Of a stretch of 64,000 bases of DNA, positions 46,315 through 56,739 are shown one piece after another. This stretch comes from Methylocystis sp. IM3 (GTDB taxonomy: Bacteria > Pseudomonadota > Alphaproteobacteria > Rhizobiales > Beijerinckiaceae), in the NCBI RefSeq assembly GCF_038070105.1, contig NZ_JBBPBZ010000002.1, forward strand, positions 1,624,001 to 1,688,000. The letters run 5' to 3'. Every line of letters starts with the position of its first letter. Position 1 is the first letter of the stretch. Below the pieces are notes generated by a model. That model was not told where the DNA came from, ran no database searches, and saw nothing but the letters and a program-made list of their open reading frames with translations. The position numbers were made by a program, and so were the translations under genes.

Positions 46315-46371
46315 ATGTGGCTCAACCTGACGCTCGCCCGCCGAATTTGCGGCCGGATCATCATCAGCTAG
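46315..46371 (+). CDS. Candidate Cys-codon leader peptide of cysS
   Basis: An 18-codon ORF encodes MWLNLTLARRICGRIIIS and stops at TAG 46369-46371, 92 bp before cysS. It has a single Cys codon (TGC at 46348-46350, codon 12). No Shine-Dalgarno is visible, but the putative promoter would make it leaderless, as is known for the rhizobial trp leader. It sits where a leader for cysteine-dependent attenuation of cysteinyl-tRNA synthetase would be expected. It is not proved to be translated. Confidence 0.45.
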   Translation: MWLNLTLARRICGRIIIS

Positions 46372-46380
46372 CGACCATCG

Positions 46381-46458
46381 CTGGCCGGAGCCGTCACGTC
46401 GTCGCTGAGAACACGCCCCAAACGACATGAAACGGGCCGGCCAGGCTGGCCCGAGGGG
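46381..46458 (+). promoter_or_regulatory. Alternative RNA folds before cysS (candidate attenuator)
   Basis: CTGGCCGG (46381-46388) can pair with CCGGCCAG (46437-46444). The latter also lies in a local hairpin, CGGGCC (46433-46438) with GGCCCG (46448-46453), which touches the cysS ribosome-binding site GAGGGG (46453-46458). The two folds exclude each other, as in translation attenuators. GC-rich DNA makes chance pairing likely, so confidence is modest. Confidence 0.35.
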
Positions 46459-46463
46459 ATTGC

Positions 46464-47858
46464 ATGTCGACGACTGCGCTCAAGATCTACAATACGCTCA
46501 CGCGAACGAAGGAGGCTTTCCAGCCGATCGACGCGTCCAATGTGCGCATGTATGTCTGCGGCCCGACGGTCTATGATTTCGCTCATATCGGCAACGCCCG
46601 GCCGCTCATCGTCTTCGACGTGCTCTACCGGCTGCTGCGGCATGTCTACGGCGCCGCGCATGTGGCCTATGTCCGCAACATCACGGACGTCGACGACAAA
46701 ATCAACGCCCGCGCCGCCGAGCGCGGAATCACGATCCGCGAACTGACGGAAGAGACCAACAGGGTCTTTCAGGAAGACGTGCGCGCGCTCGGCTGTCTGG
46801 AGCCGACGGAGCAACCCCGCGCCACCGAACATATCCCGCAGATGATCGCGATCATCGAGAAGCTGATCGCGGCGGGCCACGCCTATGCGGCGGATGGGCA
46901 TGTCCTGTTCGACGTGCCGTCCATGCCCGGCTATGGCCGCCTCTCGCGCCGCTCCCTCGACGAGATGCTCGCCGGCGCCCGCGTCGATGTCGCGCCCTAC
47001 AAGCGCGGCGACATGGATTTCGTGCTGTGGAAGCCCTCGAAGGAGAGCGAGCCCGGCTGGGAGAGCCCATGGGGCAGGGGGCGTCCGGGCTGGCATATCG
47101 AATGCTCGGCGATGTCCTGGGCGCATCTGGGCGAGACCTTCGACATTCACGGCGGCGGCATCGATCTCGTCTTTCCGCATCACGAGAACGAGATTGCGCA
47201 GAGCTGCTGCGCCTTTGGCCGCGACGTGATGGCGAATTACTGGATGCACAACGGCTTTCTTCAGGTCGAGGGCGAGAAGATGTCCAAGAGCCTGGGAAAT
47301 TTCGTGACGATCCACGAATTGCTGCACACGGAAAAATTCGGCGGCCGCAAATGGCCGGGCGAAGTGCTGCGCCTCGCCATGCTGCGCACGCATTACCGGC
47401 AGCCGATCGACTGGACCGCGAAGGCGCTGGAGGAATCGGAGAAGACGCTGGAGAAATGGCGCGTCGCCGCGCGCGCCGCGTCGCGCAACGAGCATCCTCC
47501 GTTCATCGAGGCGCTCGTGGACGATCTGAACTTCTCGAAAGCCGAAGCGGAAATGCACGCTTTGGCCAGCGTCGCGGACGCGGAGCCGGAGAGCTTCGTC
47601 GCCGGCGCCGCGCTCGACTCGCTGCGGTTCTGCATCGATTTGCTCGGCCTCGGAGGGATACTCGATCCTTCATGGAACGAGGTCACGGTAGATCCCGGCC
47701 TGAAAGAGAAAGTCGAGAGCCTCATCGCCGCGCGCCATGCCGCGCGCGCCGCGAAGAACTGGGCAGAGTCCGACCGTATCCGTGACGAACTCGCAGGCCT
47801 CGGCGTCGCGCTCAAGGACAGCAAGGACGGCACGACGACGTGGGAGATGAAGCGGTGA
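46464..47858 (+). CDS. cysS: Cysteinyl-tRNA synthetase
   Basis: 464 residues. Class I synthetase charging tRNA-Cys. The zinc-binding Cys32 is in [18 protein letters not shown], with the HIGH motif at 41-44. [18 protein letters not shown] holds further zinc ligands, with HHENE after FPH. KMSKS is at 272-276 ([11 protein letters not shown]). The C-terminal DALR-type helical domain ends [14 protein letters not shown]. The ATG at 46464 has GAGGGG upstream. A candidate leader peptide and RNA switch precede it. Confidence 0.96.
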   Translation: MSTTALKIYNTLTRTKEAFQPIDASNVRMYVCGPTVYDFAHIGNARPLIVFDVLYRLLRHVYGAAHVAYVRNITDVDDKINARAAERGITIRELTEETNRVFQEDVRALGCLEPTEQPRATEHIPQMIAIIEKLIAAGHAYAADGHVLFDVPSMPGYGRLSRRSLDEMLAGARVDVAPYKRGDMDFVLWKPSKESEPGWESPWGRGRPGWHIECSAMSWAHLGETFDIHGGGIDLVFPHHENEIAQSCCAFGRDVMANYWMHNGFLQVEGEKMSKSLGNFVTIHELLHTEKFGGRKWPGEVLRLAMLRTHYRQPIDWTAKALEESEKTLEKWRVAARAASRNEHPPFIEALVDDLNFSKAEAEMHALASVADAEPESFVAGAALDSLRFCIDLLGLGGILDPSWNEVTVDPGLKEKVESLIAARHAARAAKNWAESDRIRDELAGLGVALKDSKDGTTTWEMKR

Positions 47859-47866
47859 CGGCGCTG

Positions 47867-48038
47867 GCCCCCACCCGACCCGCTTCGCGGGCCACCCTCC
47901 CCGCGAGGGCGAGGGAGTCGCGCCCTCAGATTGCCTCTGTTCCTGAAAAGTTGGTCTTCGGGATGATTGGCGGCGCCGATGCAGGCTCATCCCTCCCCTT
48001 TACGGGGAGCGCAGCCCGCGAAGCGCGACGGGTGGGGT
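47867..48038. repeat. Pair of inverted REP-like elements (REPIN-like)
   Basis: The unit CCCCCACCCGACCCGCTTCG-CGGG at 47867-47891, followed by a CTCCCC/GAGGG palindrome, recurs in inverse orientation at 48015-48037 (CCCGCGAAGCGCGACGGGTG-GGG), preceded by CTCCCC-TTTAC-GGGGAG (47993-48009). The two copies face each other about 120 bp apart between cysS and the next small gene. A related copy is at 50286-50322. Confidence 0.7.
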
Positions 48039-48054
48039 AAGACAGGGAGAAACC

Positions 48055-48186
48055 ATGTCCGACGACTGGAAGAGAACGCTGCCGTTCAAGCGCCATTGGG
48101 CGGTCTATCTCCTCTTGAAGCTTTTCGTGCTGGCGCTGGCGGCGTTCGCCGCGTGGCATCTGCTGCGCGCCTTCGAGGTCGTCTGA
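48055..48186 (+). CDS. Small single-span membrane protein (43 residues)
   Basis: MSDDWKRTLPFKRHWAVYLL continues with LKLFVLALAAFAAWHLLRAF and ends EVV. It has a basic N-terminus, one hydrophobic helix and GGGAGAAACC before the ATG as ribosome-binding site. The TGA (48184-48186) overlaps the ATG of the GNAT gene in TGATG, so translation is probably coupled. Family not recognised; small proteins of this look occur in Rhizobiales genomes. Short length limits confidence. Confidence 0.65.
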   Translation: MSDDWKRTLPFKRHWAVYLLLKLFVLALAAFAAWHLLRAFEVV

Positions 48187-48683
48187 TGGCGGCGCCCGGA
48201 CTTCGTCCCTTTCTCCCGGCCGACGCGCCCACGCTCGCCGCTTTGTTCCGCGCGGGCGTGGACGAGCTGACGGCCGAGGATTACGACGCGGATCAGCGCG
48301 AGGCCTGGGCCTCGGCGGCCGATGACGAAGCGGCTTTCGCGGCGCGGCTTGCGGGCGCCCTCACCATTGTCGCGCTTGTCGGCGGCGAAATCGCGGGCTT
48401 TGCCTCGCTGAAGGACAACAAGACGTTCGACATGCTCTATGTGAGGCCCGACCTTGCGGGGCAGGGTGTGGGCGGCGCGCTCGCGGACGCCATCGAAAAG
48501 CTCGCAACGGCGCGTGGAACGGAAAAGCTGACGGTCGAGGCCGCGGACTCGGCGCGCGATTTCTTCGCCGCGCGCGGCTATGTCGCGCAAAGCCGCAATA
48601 CTGTAACCATCGCCGGCGAATGGCTCGGCAATACGACGATGACCAAGGAACTGGCGGCGCCCGCCGCCGGGAGACCGCATTGA
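48186..48683 (+). CDS. GNAT family N-acetyltransferase
   Basis: 165 residues from the ATG in the TGATG overlap at 48184-48188. LRPFLPADAPTLAALFRAGVDEL is the usual GNAT opening. The acetyl-CoA-binding motif A is MLYVRPDLAGQGVGGALADAIEKLA, followed by LTVEAADSARDFFAARGYV. Substrate is unknown. The stop overlaps the cimA start, again as TGATG, so it is translated together with cimA. Confidence 0.9.
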   Translation: MAAPGLRPFLPADAPTLAALFRAGVDELTAEDYDADQREAWASAADDEAAFAARLAGALTIVALVGGEIAGFASLKDNKTFDMLYVRPDLAGQGVGGALADAIEKLATARGTEKLTVEAADSARDFFAARGYVAQSRNTVTIAGEWLGNTTMTKELAAPAAGRPH

Positions 48684-50278
48684 TGACCAGGCAACGCGTC
48701 ACGCTTTACGACACGACGCTGCGCGACGGCGCGCAGACGACGGGCGTCGATTTCTCGCTCGAGGACAAGCGGCTGATCGCCGCCATGCTCGACGATCTCG
48801 GCGTCGATTATGTCGAAGGCGGTTATCCCGGCGCCAATCCGCTCGATACGGAATTCTTCGCGGCCCGGCCGAAACTGCGCGCCCGCTTCTGCGCCTTCGG
48901 CATGACGCGCCGGCAGGGCCGTTCCGTGGAGAACGATCCGGGCGTCGCGGCGCTTCTCGACAGCGCGGCGGACGCCGTGACTTTTGTCGCAAAGAGCTGG
49001 GATTATCAGGTCAAGGTCGCCTTACGCTCCACGGAAGAAGACAACCTTCAGGGCATTACGCAATCCGTAAAAGCCGCTGTGGCGAAACGGAAGGAGGCCG
49101 CGGTCGATTGCGAGCATTTCTTCGACGGATTCAAGGCCAATCCGGATTATGCGCTCGCCTGCGCGCGGGCGGCTTATGAGGCTGGCGCGCGCTGGGTTGT
49201 GCTCTGCGACACCAATGGCGGGACGCTGCCGCATGAGGTCGAGCGCATTGTCGCGGAGGTCGTGAAGGTCATTCCTGGCGTTCATGTCGGCGTGCATTGC
49301 CATGACGACACGGGGCAGGCGGTCGCCAATTCGCTCGCCGCCCTGCGCGCGGGCGCGCGGCAGATACAGGGCACGCTGAACGGTCTCGGCGAACGCTGCG
49401 GCAACGCCAATCTCACGACGATCATCCCCACCTTGCTGCTCAAGGAGGAATTCGCCGCGCGTTTCGAGATCGGCGTCAGCCGCGAGAAGCTTACCCATCT
49501 GACGCGCATCAGCCATGCGCTCGACGAATTGCTCAATCGGGCGCCGAACCGCCATGCGCCCTATGTCGGCGCGAGCGCCTTCGCCACCAAGGCGGGGATC
49601 CATGCCTCCGCCGTGCTCACCGATCCGCGCACCTATGAGCATGTGCCGCCGGAGAGCGTCGGCAACATGCGCCGCGTGCTGGTTTCGGATCAGGCGGGGC
49701 GGTCGAACATCATTTCCGAACTCACTCGGCTCGGCGTCCAGCTCGAAAAGGACGATCCGAGACTCGGCCGGCTGCTCGACGAGGTGAAGGAAAAAGAAGC
49801 GCAGGGCTACGCCTATGAGGGCGCGGACGCCTCCTTCTTCCTGCTCGCCAAGCGCGTGCTGGGGGAAGCACCGCATTTCTTCGACATTGAACGCTACAGC
49901 GTCGCGGTCGACCGCCGCTTCGCAAAAAACGGCGGCTTCGAGGATCTCGGCGCGGAGGCCATCGTGAAGGTGAGAGTTCACGGCGAGAGCCGGATTTCGG
50001 CGGCCGAGGGCAACGGCCCTGTGAACGCGCTGGACCTCGCGCTGCGCAAGGATTTGGGCGCCTATCAGAAATTCATCGAGGACGTGCGCCTCGTCGATTA
50101 CCGCGTGCGCGTCTTCCAGGGCGGCACGGACGCCGTGACGCGCGTGCTCGTCGAATGCGCCGATGGCGAGGGCAATCGCTGGTCGACGGTGGGCGTTTCC
50201 GCCAATGTCATCGACGCTTCCTTCGAGGCCCTCGTCGATGCGATCGATTACAAGCTGCTGATGTCCGGGGCCACGTAA
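48683..50278 (+). CDS. cimA: (R)-citramalate synthase
   Basis: 531 residues from ATG 48683. It condenses pyruvate with acetyl-CoA to citramalate, giving 2-oxobutyrate for isoleucine without threonine. The TIM-barrel part has TLYDTTLRDGAQTTG at 6-20, VDCEHFFDGFK, LCDTNGG and HVGVHCHDDTG with metal-binding His. The C-terminal regulatory LeuA-dimer domain covers about 400-520 (EAIVKVRVHGESRISAAEGNGPVNAL). CimA is distinguished from 2-isopropylmalate synthase by VEGGYPGANPLDTEFF. The preceding GNAT gene overlaps its start. Confidence 0.92.
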   Translation: MTRQRVTLYDTTLRDGAQTTGVDFSLEDKRLIAAMLDDLGVDYVEGGYPGANPLDTEFFAARPKLRARFCAFGMTRRQGRSVENDPGVAALLDSAADAVTFVAKSWDYQVKVALRSTEEDNLQGITQSVKAAVAKRKEAAVDCEHFFDGFKANPDYALACARAAYEAGARWVVLCDTNGGTLPHEVERIVAEVVKVIPGVHVGVHCHDDTGQAVANSLAALRAGARQIQGTLNGLGERCGNANLTTIIPTLLLKEEFAARFEIGVSREKLTHLTRISHALDELLNRAPNRHAPYVGASAFATKAGIHASAVLTDPRTYEHVPPESVGNMRRVLVSDQAGRSNIISELTRLGVQLEKDDPRLGRLLDEVKEKEAQGYAYEGADASFFLLAKRVLGEAPHFFDIERYSVAVDRRFAKNGGFEDLGAEAIVKVRVHGESRISAAEGNGPVNALDLALRKDLGAYQKFIEDVRLVDYRVRVFQGGTDAVTRVLVECADGEGNRWSTVGVSANVIDASFEALVDAIDYKLLMSGAT

Positions 50279-50285
50279 GCGCGTC

Positions 50286-50322
50286 GCCCCCACCCGGTCC
50301 GCGAAGCGTGACGGGTGGGGGC
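50286..50322. repeat. REP-like palindrome between cimA and LOG gene
   Basis: Perfect 11-bp arms GCCCCCACCCG and CGGGTGGGGGC flank a 15-nt loop that includes GCGAAGCG. The sequence shares its core with the elements at 47867-48038. It lies between two convergent stop codons and may also serve as a transcription end. Confidence 0.75.
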
Positions 50323-50329
50323 ATCCCCC

Positions 50330-50926
50330 TCACATCCGCTCGGTGATTGCCGTCTCCTCGACTTGCGGCATGCGGCGCGCGGTCGTCTGGATCATCGGCA
50401 GAATGTCCTCGACCCGCTCGGCGACGAGATAGCGCACCTCATATCCTTCCCGGATGAAGCCCGAATTGTGCATATGGGCGAAGAGCGTGAGCAGTGGGCG
50501 CCAAAAGCCGCCGATATCGGCGATCACGAGCGGCTTGGTGTGGCGCCCGAGCTGAATCCAGGTGAGCTGTTCAGTGAGCTCCTCGAGCGTGCCGACGCCC
50601 CCGGGCAGCGCGACGAAGGCGTCCGATTTCTCGAACATCAGCCGCTTTCGCGTATGCATGTGATCGACAACGATCAGATCGGTCATGCCCTGCATGGCCA
50701 GTTCGCGCTCTTCCAGAAAATTGGGGATGATGCCGGTGACGCGCCCGCCGGCGTTGAGAGCGGCGCGGGCCGTGATCCCCATCAGCCCGCAGGAGCCGCC
50801 GCCAAAGACGAGTCCCACGTCGGCCTTCGCCAGTATGCGCCCAAAAGATTCCGCCGCGGCGGCGTAGCGCAGGTCGTCTCCCTCGGCGGAGCCACAGTAG
50901 ACGCAAACGTTCTTGATCTTCTGCAT
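50330..50926 (-). CDS. LOG family (TIGR00730) nucleotide phosphoribohydrolase
   Basis: 198 residues. The family motif P-G-G-x-G-T-x-x-E is at 108-116 (LPGGVGTLEEL), and the substrate-binding HTRKRLMFE precedes it. CVYCGSAEG and LVFGGGSCGLMG are the Rossmann-like phosphate loops. LOG proteins cleave nucleoside monophosphates, releasing free bases; in plants and some bacteria the product is active cytokinin, elsewhere the role is housekeeping. It is convergent to cimA. Which nucleotide is used cannot be said. Confidence 0.9.
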   Translation of the reverse strand: MQKIKNVCVYCGSAEGDDLRYAAAAESFGRILAKADVGLVFGGGSCGLMGITARAALNAGGRVTGIIPNFLEERELAMQGMTDLIVVDHMHTRKRLMFEKSDAFVALPGGVGTLEELTEQLTWIQLGRHTKPLVIADIGGFWRPLLTLFAHMHNSGFIREGYEVRYLVAERVEDILPMIQTTARRMPQVEETAITERM

Positions 50927-50998
50927 AGATTTCTTCCGTCAACTGGCGCCATCGGCCCGCCGGTCAAGCGGGGTGCGCGAAAGAGTTAAAGGGCTTAT

Positions 50999-52942
50999 AT
51001 GACGCTCTTGCCTCCTTCGCCGAGGCTTCCATTCATCACTGGACTCCGAATGCTCAGAATTGGCCAACGCGCGTCAGGCGCGCACCATGCGCCCGATCCG
51101 CAGGACGCTTCCCTTTCCGAAGCCTCGCTCCTTGGAACAATTCGCCGGCTGTGGCCCTATATCTGGCCGCGCGGCCGGCGTGATCTGGAGCTGCGCGTCG
51201 CTGTCGTCTTCGCGCTGCTGATTGTCAGCAAGCTCTTCAACGCCATGACGCCCTATGCATTCAAATGGGCGACCGATGCGCTGGCGGAAAGCGGAGCAGC
51301 GGCCTTGCCGGTTTTGGGCGCGGGGGCGGTCGGCTTTACTCTCCTCATGGGCGCGATCCGCATTGTCGCGGTGATCCTCATGCAGGCGCGCGACGGCATT
51401 TTCGCGGCGGTCGCCATGCACGCCGTGAGGCGGCTGGCGACGGACCTCTTCGTCCATATGCACGAATTGTCGCTGCGCTTTCACATCAGCCGCAAGACGG
51501 GCGGGCTGACCCGTGTTCTGGAGCGTGGCCGCAACGCCATCGAGACCCTGTCCCGCCTCGTCATGTCGACGGGCGCCCCGACGCTGATCGAGATGGTGCT
51601 GGTGCTGGGCGTCTTCGTCTATCAGTTCGACTGGCGCTACGGCGTCGTTCTCATCCTCACGCTCGGCGCCTATTTCGCCTATACGACCCTCGCCACCAAC
51701 TGGCGTATCGCGATCCGCCGCCAGATGAACGAGAGCGACACGGACGCCAACCAGAAGGCGATCGACAGCCTGCTCAATTATGAGACCGTGAAATATTTCG
51801 GCGCCGAGCGGCGCGAGGCGGAGCGTTACGACAAATCCATGGCCTTTTACGAGAAGGCCAGCACGCATTCCTATATCTCGCTCGCCATCCTCAACGCCGG
51901 CCAGACGGTGATTTACATCATCGGCGTCACGACCATGATGGTCATGTGCGTCTATGGCATTCGCGCGGGACGCAATACGGTGGGCGATTTCGTGCTCATC
52001 AACGCCATGATGATCCAGCTCGCCCAGCCCCTGAATTTCATGGGCACTTTTTACCGCGAGGTTCGTCAGGCGATCATCGACATCGAGACCATGTTCTCGA
52101 TCCTGTCGCGCAGCCCGGAGATCGCCGACAGGCCGGGCGCAAAGCCGCTCGTCGTCACGCAAGGGCGCGTCATATTCGACGATGTGCAATTCCACTACGA
52201 GCCCGACCGGCCGATTTTGCGAGGCGTGAGCTTCGAGGCGGCGCCCGGCCAGACGATCGCCATCGTCGGGCCTTCGGGCGCCGGCAAATCGACGATCTCG
52301 CGGCTGATGTTCCGCTTCTACGAGCCGCAGGGCGGGCGCATCACAATCGACGGACAGAACATTCTGGAGGTGACGCAGACGAGCCTGCGCGCCGCCATCG
52401 GCATGGTGCCGCAGGATACGGTGCTGTTCAACGACTCGATTGGCTACAATATCCGCTACGGGCGTTGGGACGCGGCCGACGAGGAGGTGCGCGAGGCGGC
52501 GCGTCTCGCCCAGATCGACAAGTTCATCCAGAGCGTGCCGGGCGGCTATGAGGCGCAGGTGGGCGAGCGCGGGCTGAAGCTTTCGGGCGGCGAGAAGCAG
52601 CGCGTGGCCATCGCCCGCACCATTCTCAAAGGCCCGCCGATCCTCATCCTCGACGAGGCGACCTCGGCGCTCGACAGTTTCACCGAGCATGAAATTCAGG
52701 AGGCGCTACGGCGCGTGGCGCGGGGCCGCACGACGCTCGTCATCGCTCATCGGCTCTCGACCGTGGTTGACGCCGACGAAATCCTGTTCCTCGACCATGG
52801 ACGCATCATCGAGCGCGGCCGCCACGCCGAGTTGCTCGCGCTCGGAGGGCACTACGCCGGCATGTGGAACCGCCAGCGTGAGGCGGCCGAGGCGCGCGCC
52901 AAGCTGCTCGAGGCCGAGCGCGAGGAGGCCGAGGCGGAGTAG
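50999..52942 (+). CDS. Atm1/HMT1-type ABC exporter (fused membrane and ATPase)
   Basis: 647 residues from ATG 50999 (ATG 51050 is an alternative). A six-helix exporter domain (about 60-360) contains the Atm1 signature RQMNESDTDANQKAIDSLLNYETVKYFGAE. The ATPase has Walker A about 424-432 (GPSGAGKST), the signature LSGGEKQRVAIART from about 528, and Walker B ILILDEATSAL. Bacterial and mitochondrial Atm1 proteins export glutathione-linked metal or sulfur compounds and support Fe-S metabolism or metal tolerance. Works as a homodimer in the inner membrane. Confidence 0.93.
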   Translation: MTLLPPSPRLPFITGLRMLRIGQRASGAHHAPDPQDASLSEASLLGTIRRLWPYIWPRGRRDLELRVAVVFALLIVSKLFNAMTPYAFKWATDALAESGAAALPVLGAGAVGFTLLMGAIRIVAVILMQARDGIFAAVAMHAVRRLATDLFVHMHELSLRFHISRKTGGLTRVLERGRNAIETLSRLVMSTGAPTLIEMVLVLGVFVYQFDWRYGVVLILTLGAYFAYTTLATNWRIAIRRQMNESDTDANQKAIDSLLNYETVKYFGAERREAERYDKSMAFYEKASTHSYISLAILNAGQTVIYIIGVTTMMVMCVYGIRAGRNTVGDFVLINAMMIQLAQPLNFMGTFYREVRQAIIDIETMFSILSRSPEIADRPGAKPLVVTQGRVIFDDVQFHYEPDRPILRGVSFEAAPGQTIAIVGPSGAGKSTISRLMFRFYEPQGGRITIDGQNILEVTQTSLRAAIGMVPQDTVLFNDSIGYNIRYGRWDAADEEVREAARLAQIDKFIQSVPGGYEAQVGERGLKLSGGEKQRVAIARTILKGPPILILDEATSALDSFTEHEIQEALRRVARGRTTLVIAHRLSTVVDADEILFLDHGRIIERGRHAELLALGGHYAGMWNRQREAAEARAKLLEAEREEAEAE

Positions 52943-52969
52943 GGCCCCCGCTGGCGGAATTCGTCCGTC

Positions 52970-52997
52970 CTTTGGCAAGGATCATTCTTTGCCAAAG
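52970..52997. repeat. Inverted repeat before a secreted-protein gene
   Basis: CTTTGGCAA (52970-52978) and TTGCCAAAG (52989-52997) are perfect 9-bp arms with a 10-nt spacer, 28 bp after the exporter stop and 77 bp before the next start. No T-run follows, so it is either a Rho-aided transcript end or an operator for the downstream gene. Confidence 0.55.
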
Positions 52998-53073
52998 ATC
53001 AACTCCGGGCGCACCCTCGAGGCTCGCATCCCCGTCGCGGCGATCTGGATGCTTTCAGCCTCGGGAGCGTCTG

Positions 53074-53682
53074 ATGCTCGGAAAAACATTGTTTGCCTCG
53101 CTGGCGGTCTGCGCCGCCACGGCCGCTCAGGCCCAGATCAGGGCCGAGCATCCGCGCTTCTGCGTCATGAGCGTCGGGCCGACGCAAATGATGTTCAGCG
53201 CATTTCAGGAAAACAAGACCGACGAAATCTTCTGCCAGCGCGTGCCCGAGCTTGGCAAGACCATGATCATTCTCGACGCCAGGAGCAACGAGCTTCGAGA
53301 CATGAATATCGAGGTTCGGGTGCTCAGGAACATCGATCAGAAGGATTGGCGCGACGATCTTGAGGCCACGACCGTCACGGCCCTGCCGCCAAAGAAATAT
53401 CTTCAGGATCGCGGCACGACGAGCTTCACTTACGACTTCGGCAAGGAGGGCGAATATATCGCGCTCGTGCGCGCGACGAGCGACGATGGCGCGAAGGAAT
53501 ATGTCGGCCAGTATTATTTCGCTGTCGGCGAGAGCTATGAGCAGGCGATGGCCACAGGCGCGCTGGCCGCGGCAATGGGGTTCGGCGGTCTGGTGATGTG
53601 GCGGCGCAGCCAGTCGGCGAAGACGGCGAAGACTGCGACACAGGGAAAGCCGGCGTCGTCAGCGGCTCGTCAGTCGCCTTAG
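53074..53682 (+). CDS. Exported protein with C-terminal membrane anchor, unknown family
   Basis: 202 residues from ATG 53074, with GGGAG about 8 bp upstream (frame open from 52972). A signal peptide (LGKTLFASLAVCAATAAQAQ) is followed by a beta-rich domain with two Cys (RFCVMSVG, IFCQRVPEL) and VRVLRNIDQKDW, LQDRGTTSFTYDFGKEGEYIALVRATSDDG. A second membrane helix (about 170-188, ATGALAAAMGFGGLVMW) and a Lys/Ala/Ser tail end it, so the domain would be periplasmic and the tail cytoplasmic. I do not recognise the family. It ends with a 24-bp overlap against the convergent small gene. Confidence 0.7.
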   Translation: MLGKTLFASLAVCAATAAQAQIRAEHPRFCVMSVGPTQMMFSAFQENKTDEIFCQRVPELGKTMIILDARSNELRDMNIEVRVLRNIDQKDWRDDLEATTVTALPPKKYLQDRGTTSFTYDFGKEGEYIALVRATSDDGAKEYVGQYYFAVGESYEQAMATGALAAAMGFGGLVMWRRSQSAKTAKTATQGKPASSAARQSP

Positions 53683-53946
53683 ATTGCGCTCGACGCGCCG
53701 CTTGTAAACGGCGACGGCGCGGCCGGCCGCATGATGCGGCTCTCCGGCGACGAAACTGCGGGCCGCTGCAAAGGTCGCCTCGGTCGCCGCGTCGATCTTC
53801 TCGGCGACCATCAGGGTTCCTTCGTGCTTCGGGTCGACGGCGCCCACGGCGATCTTGGCCAGCCGAACCGCGATGACGGCGTTCACCGCCATCGTCAACA
53901 CGAGCGTATCCGAAAGAAGCGTGGTCAGACCCGGCCGGTTGTCCAT
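53659..53946 (-). CDS. Small hypothetical protein
   Basis: 95 residues from ATG 53946. A hydrophobic segment LVLTMAVNAVIAVRLAKIAVGAV lies near the N-terminus, then an amphipathic helical part (TMVAEKIDAATEATFAAARSF) and a basic end (YKRRVERNLRRLTSR). Not recognised. It is divergent from uvrB (198-bp gap) and its last 24 bases overlap the end of the preceding gene. Codon use is like its neighbours, supporting a real gene. Confidence 0.6.
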   Translation of the reverse strand: MDNRPGLTTLLSDTLVLTMAVNAVIAVRLAKIAVGAVDPKHEGTLMVAEKIDAATEATFAAARSFVAGEPHHAAGRAVAVYKRRVERNLRRLTSR

Positions 53947-54144
53947 CTGCTCGAATTCTCCGCAGGCAAGACGCCGAGTTTGCGTCATCTTGCCGTCAAA
54001 TGCAAAGGCGGAGCCGTCCGCTCCGCAGCTCGCTTATGTTTCCGCTGGAGCCGGCCATTGGCCTGGTCTTTTCCGACGCTGGCAACGAACAGGAAGCGGG
54101 AGACCATGCTTCCATAAGCCCAACGAAAACCCCATATTGCCGCC

Positions 54145-56706
<2,562 letters not shown>

Positions 56707-56739
56707 CTGCCCTGTGGTCGGAGGTTTTGCCGCCCGTCT

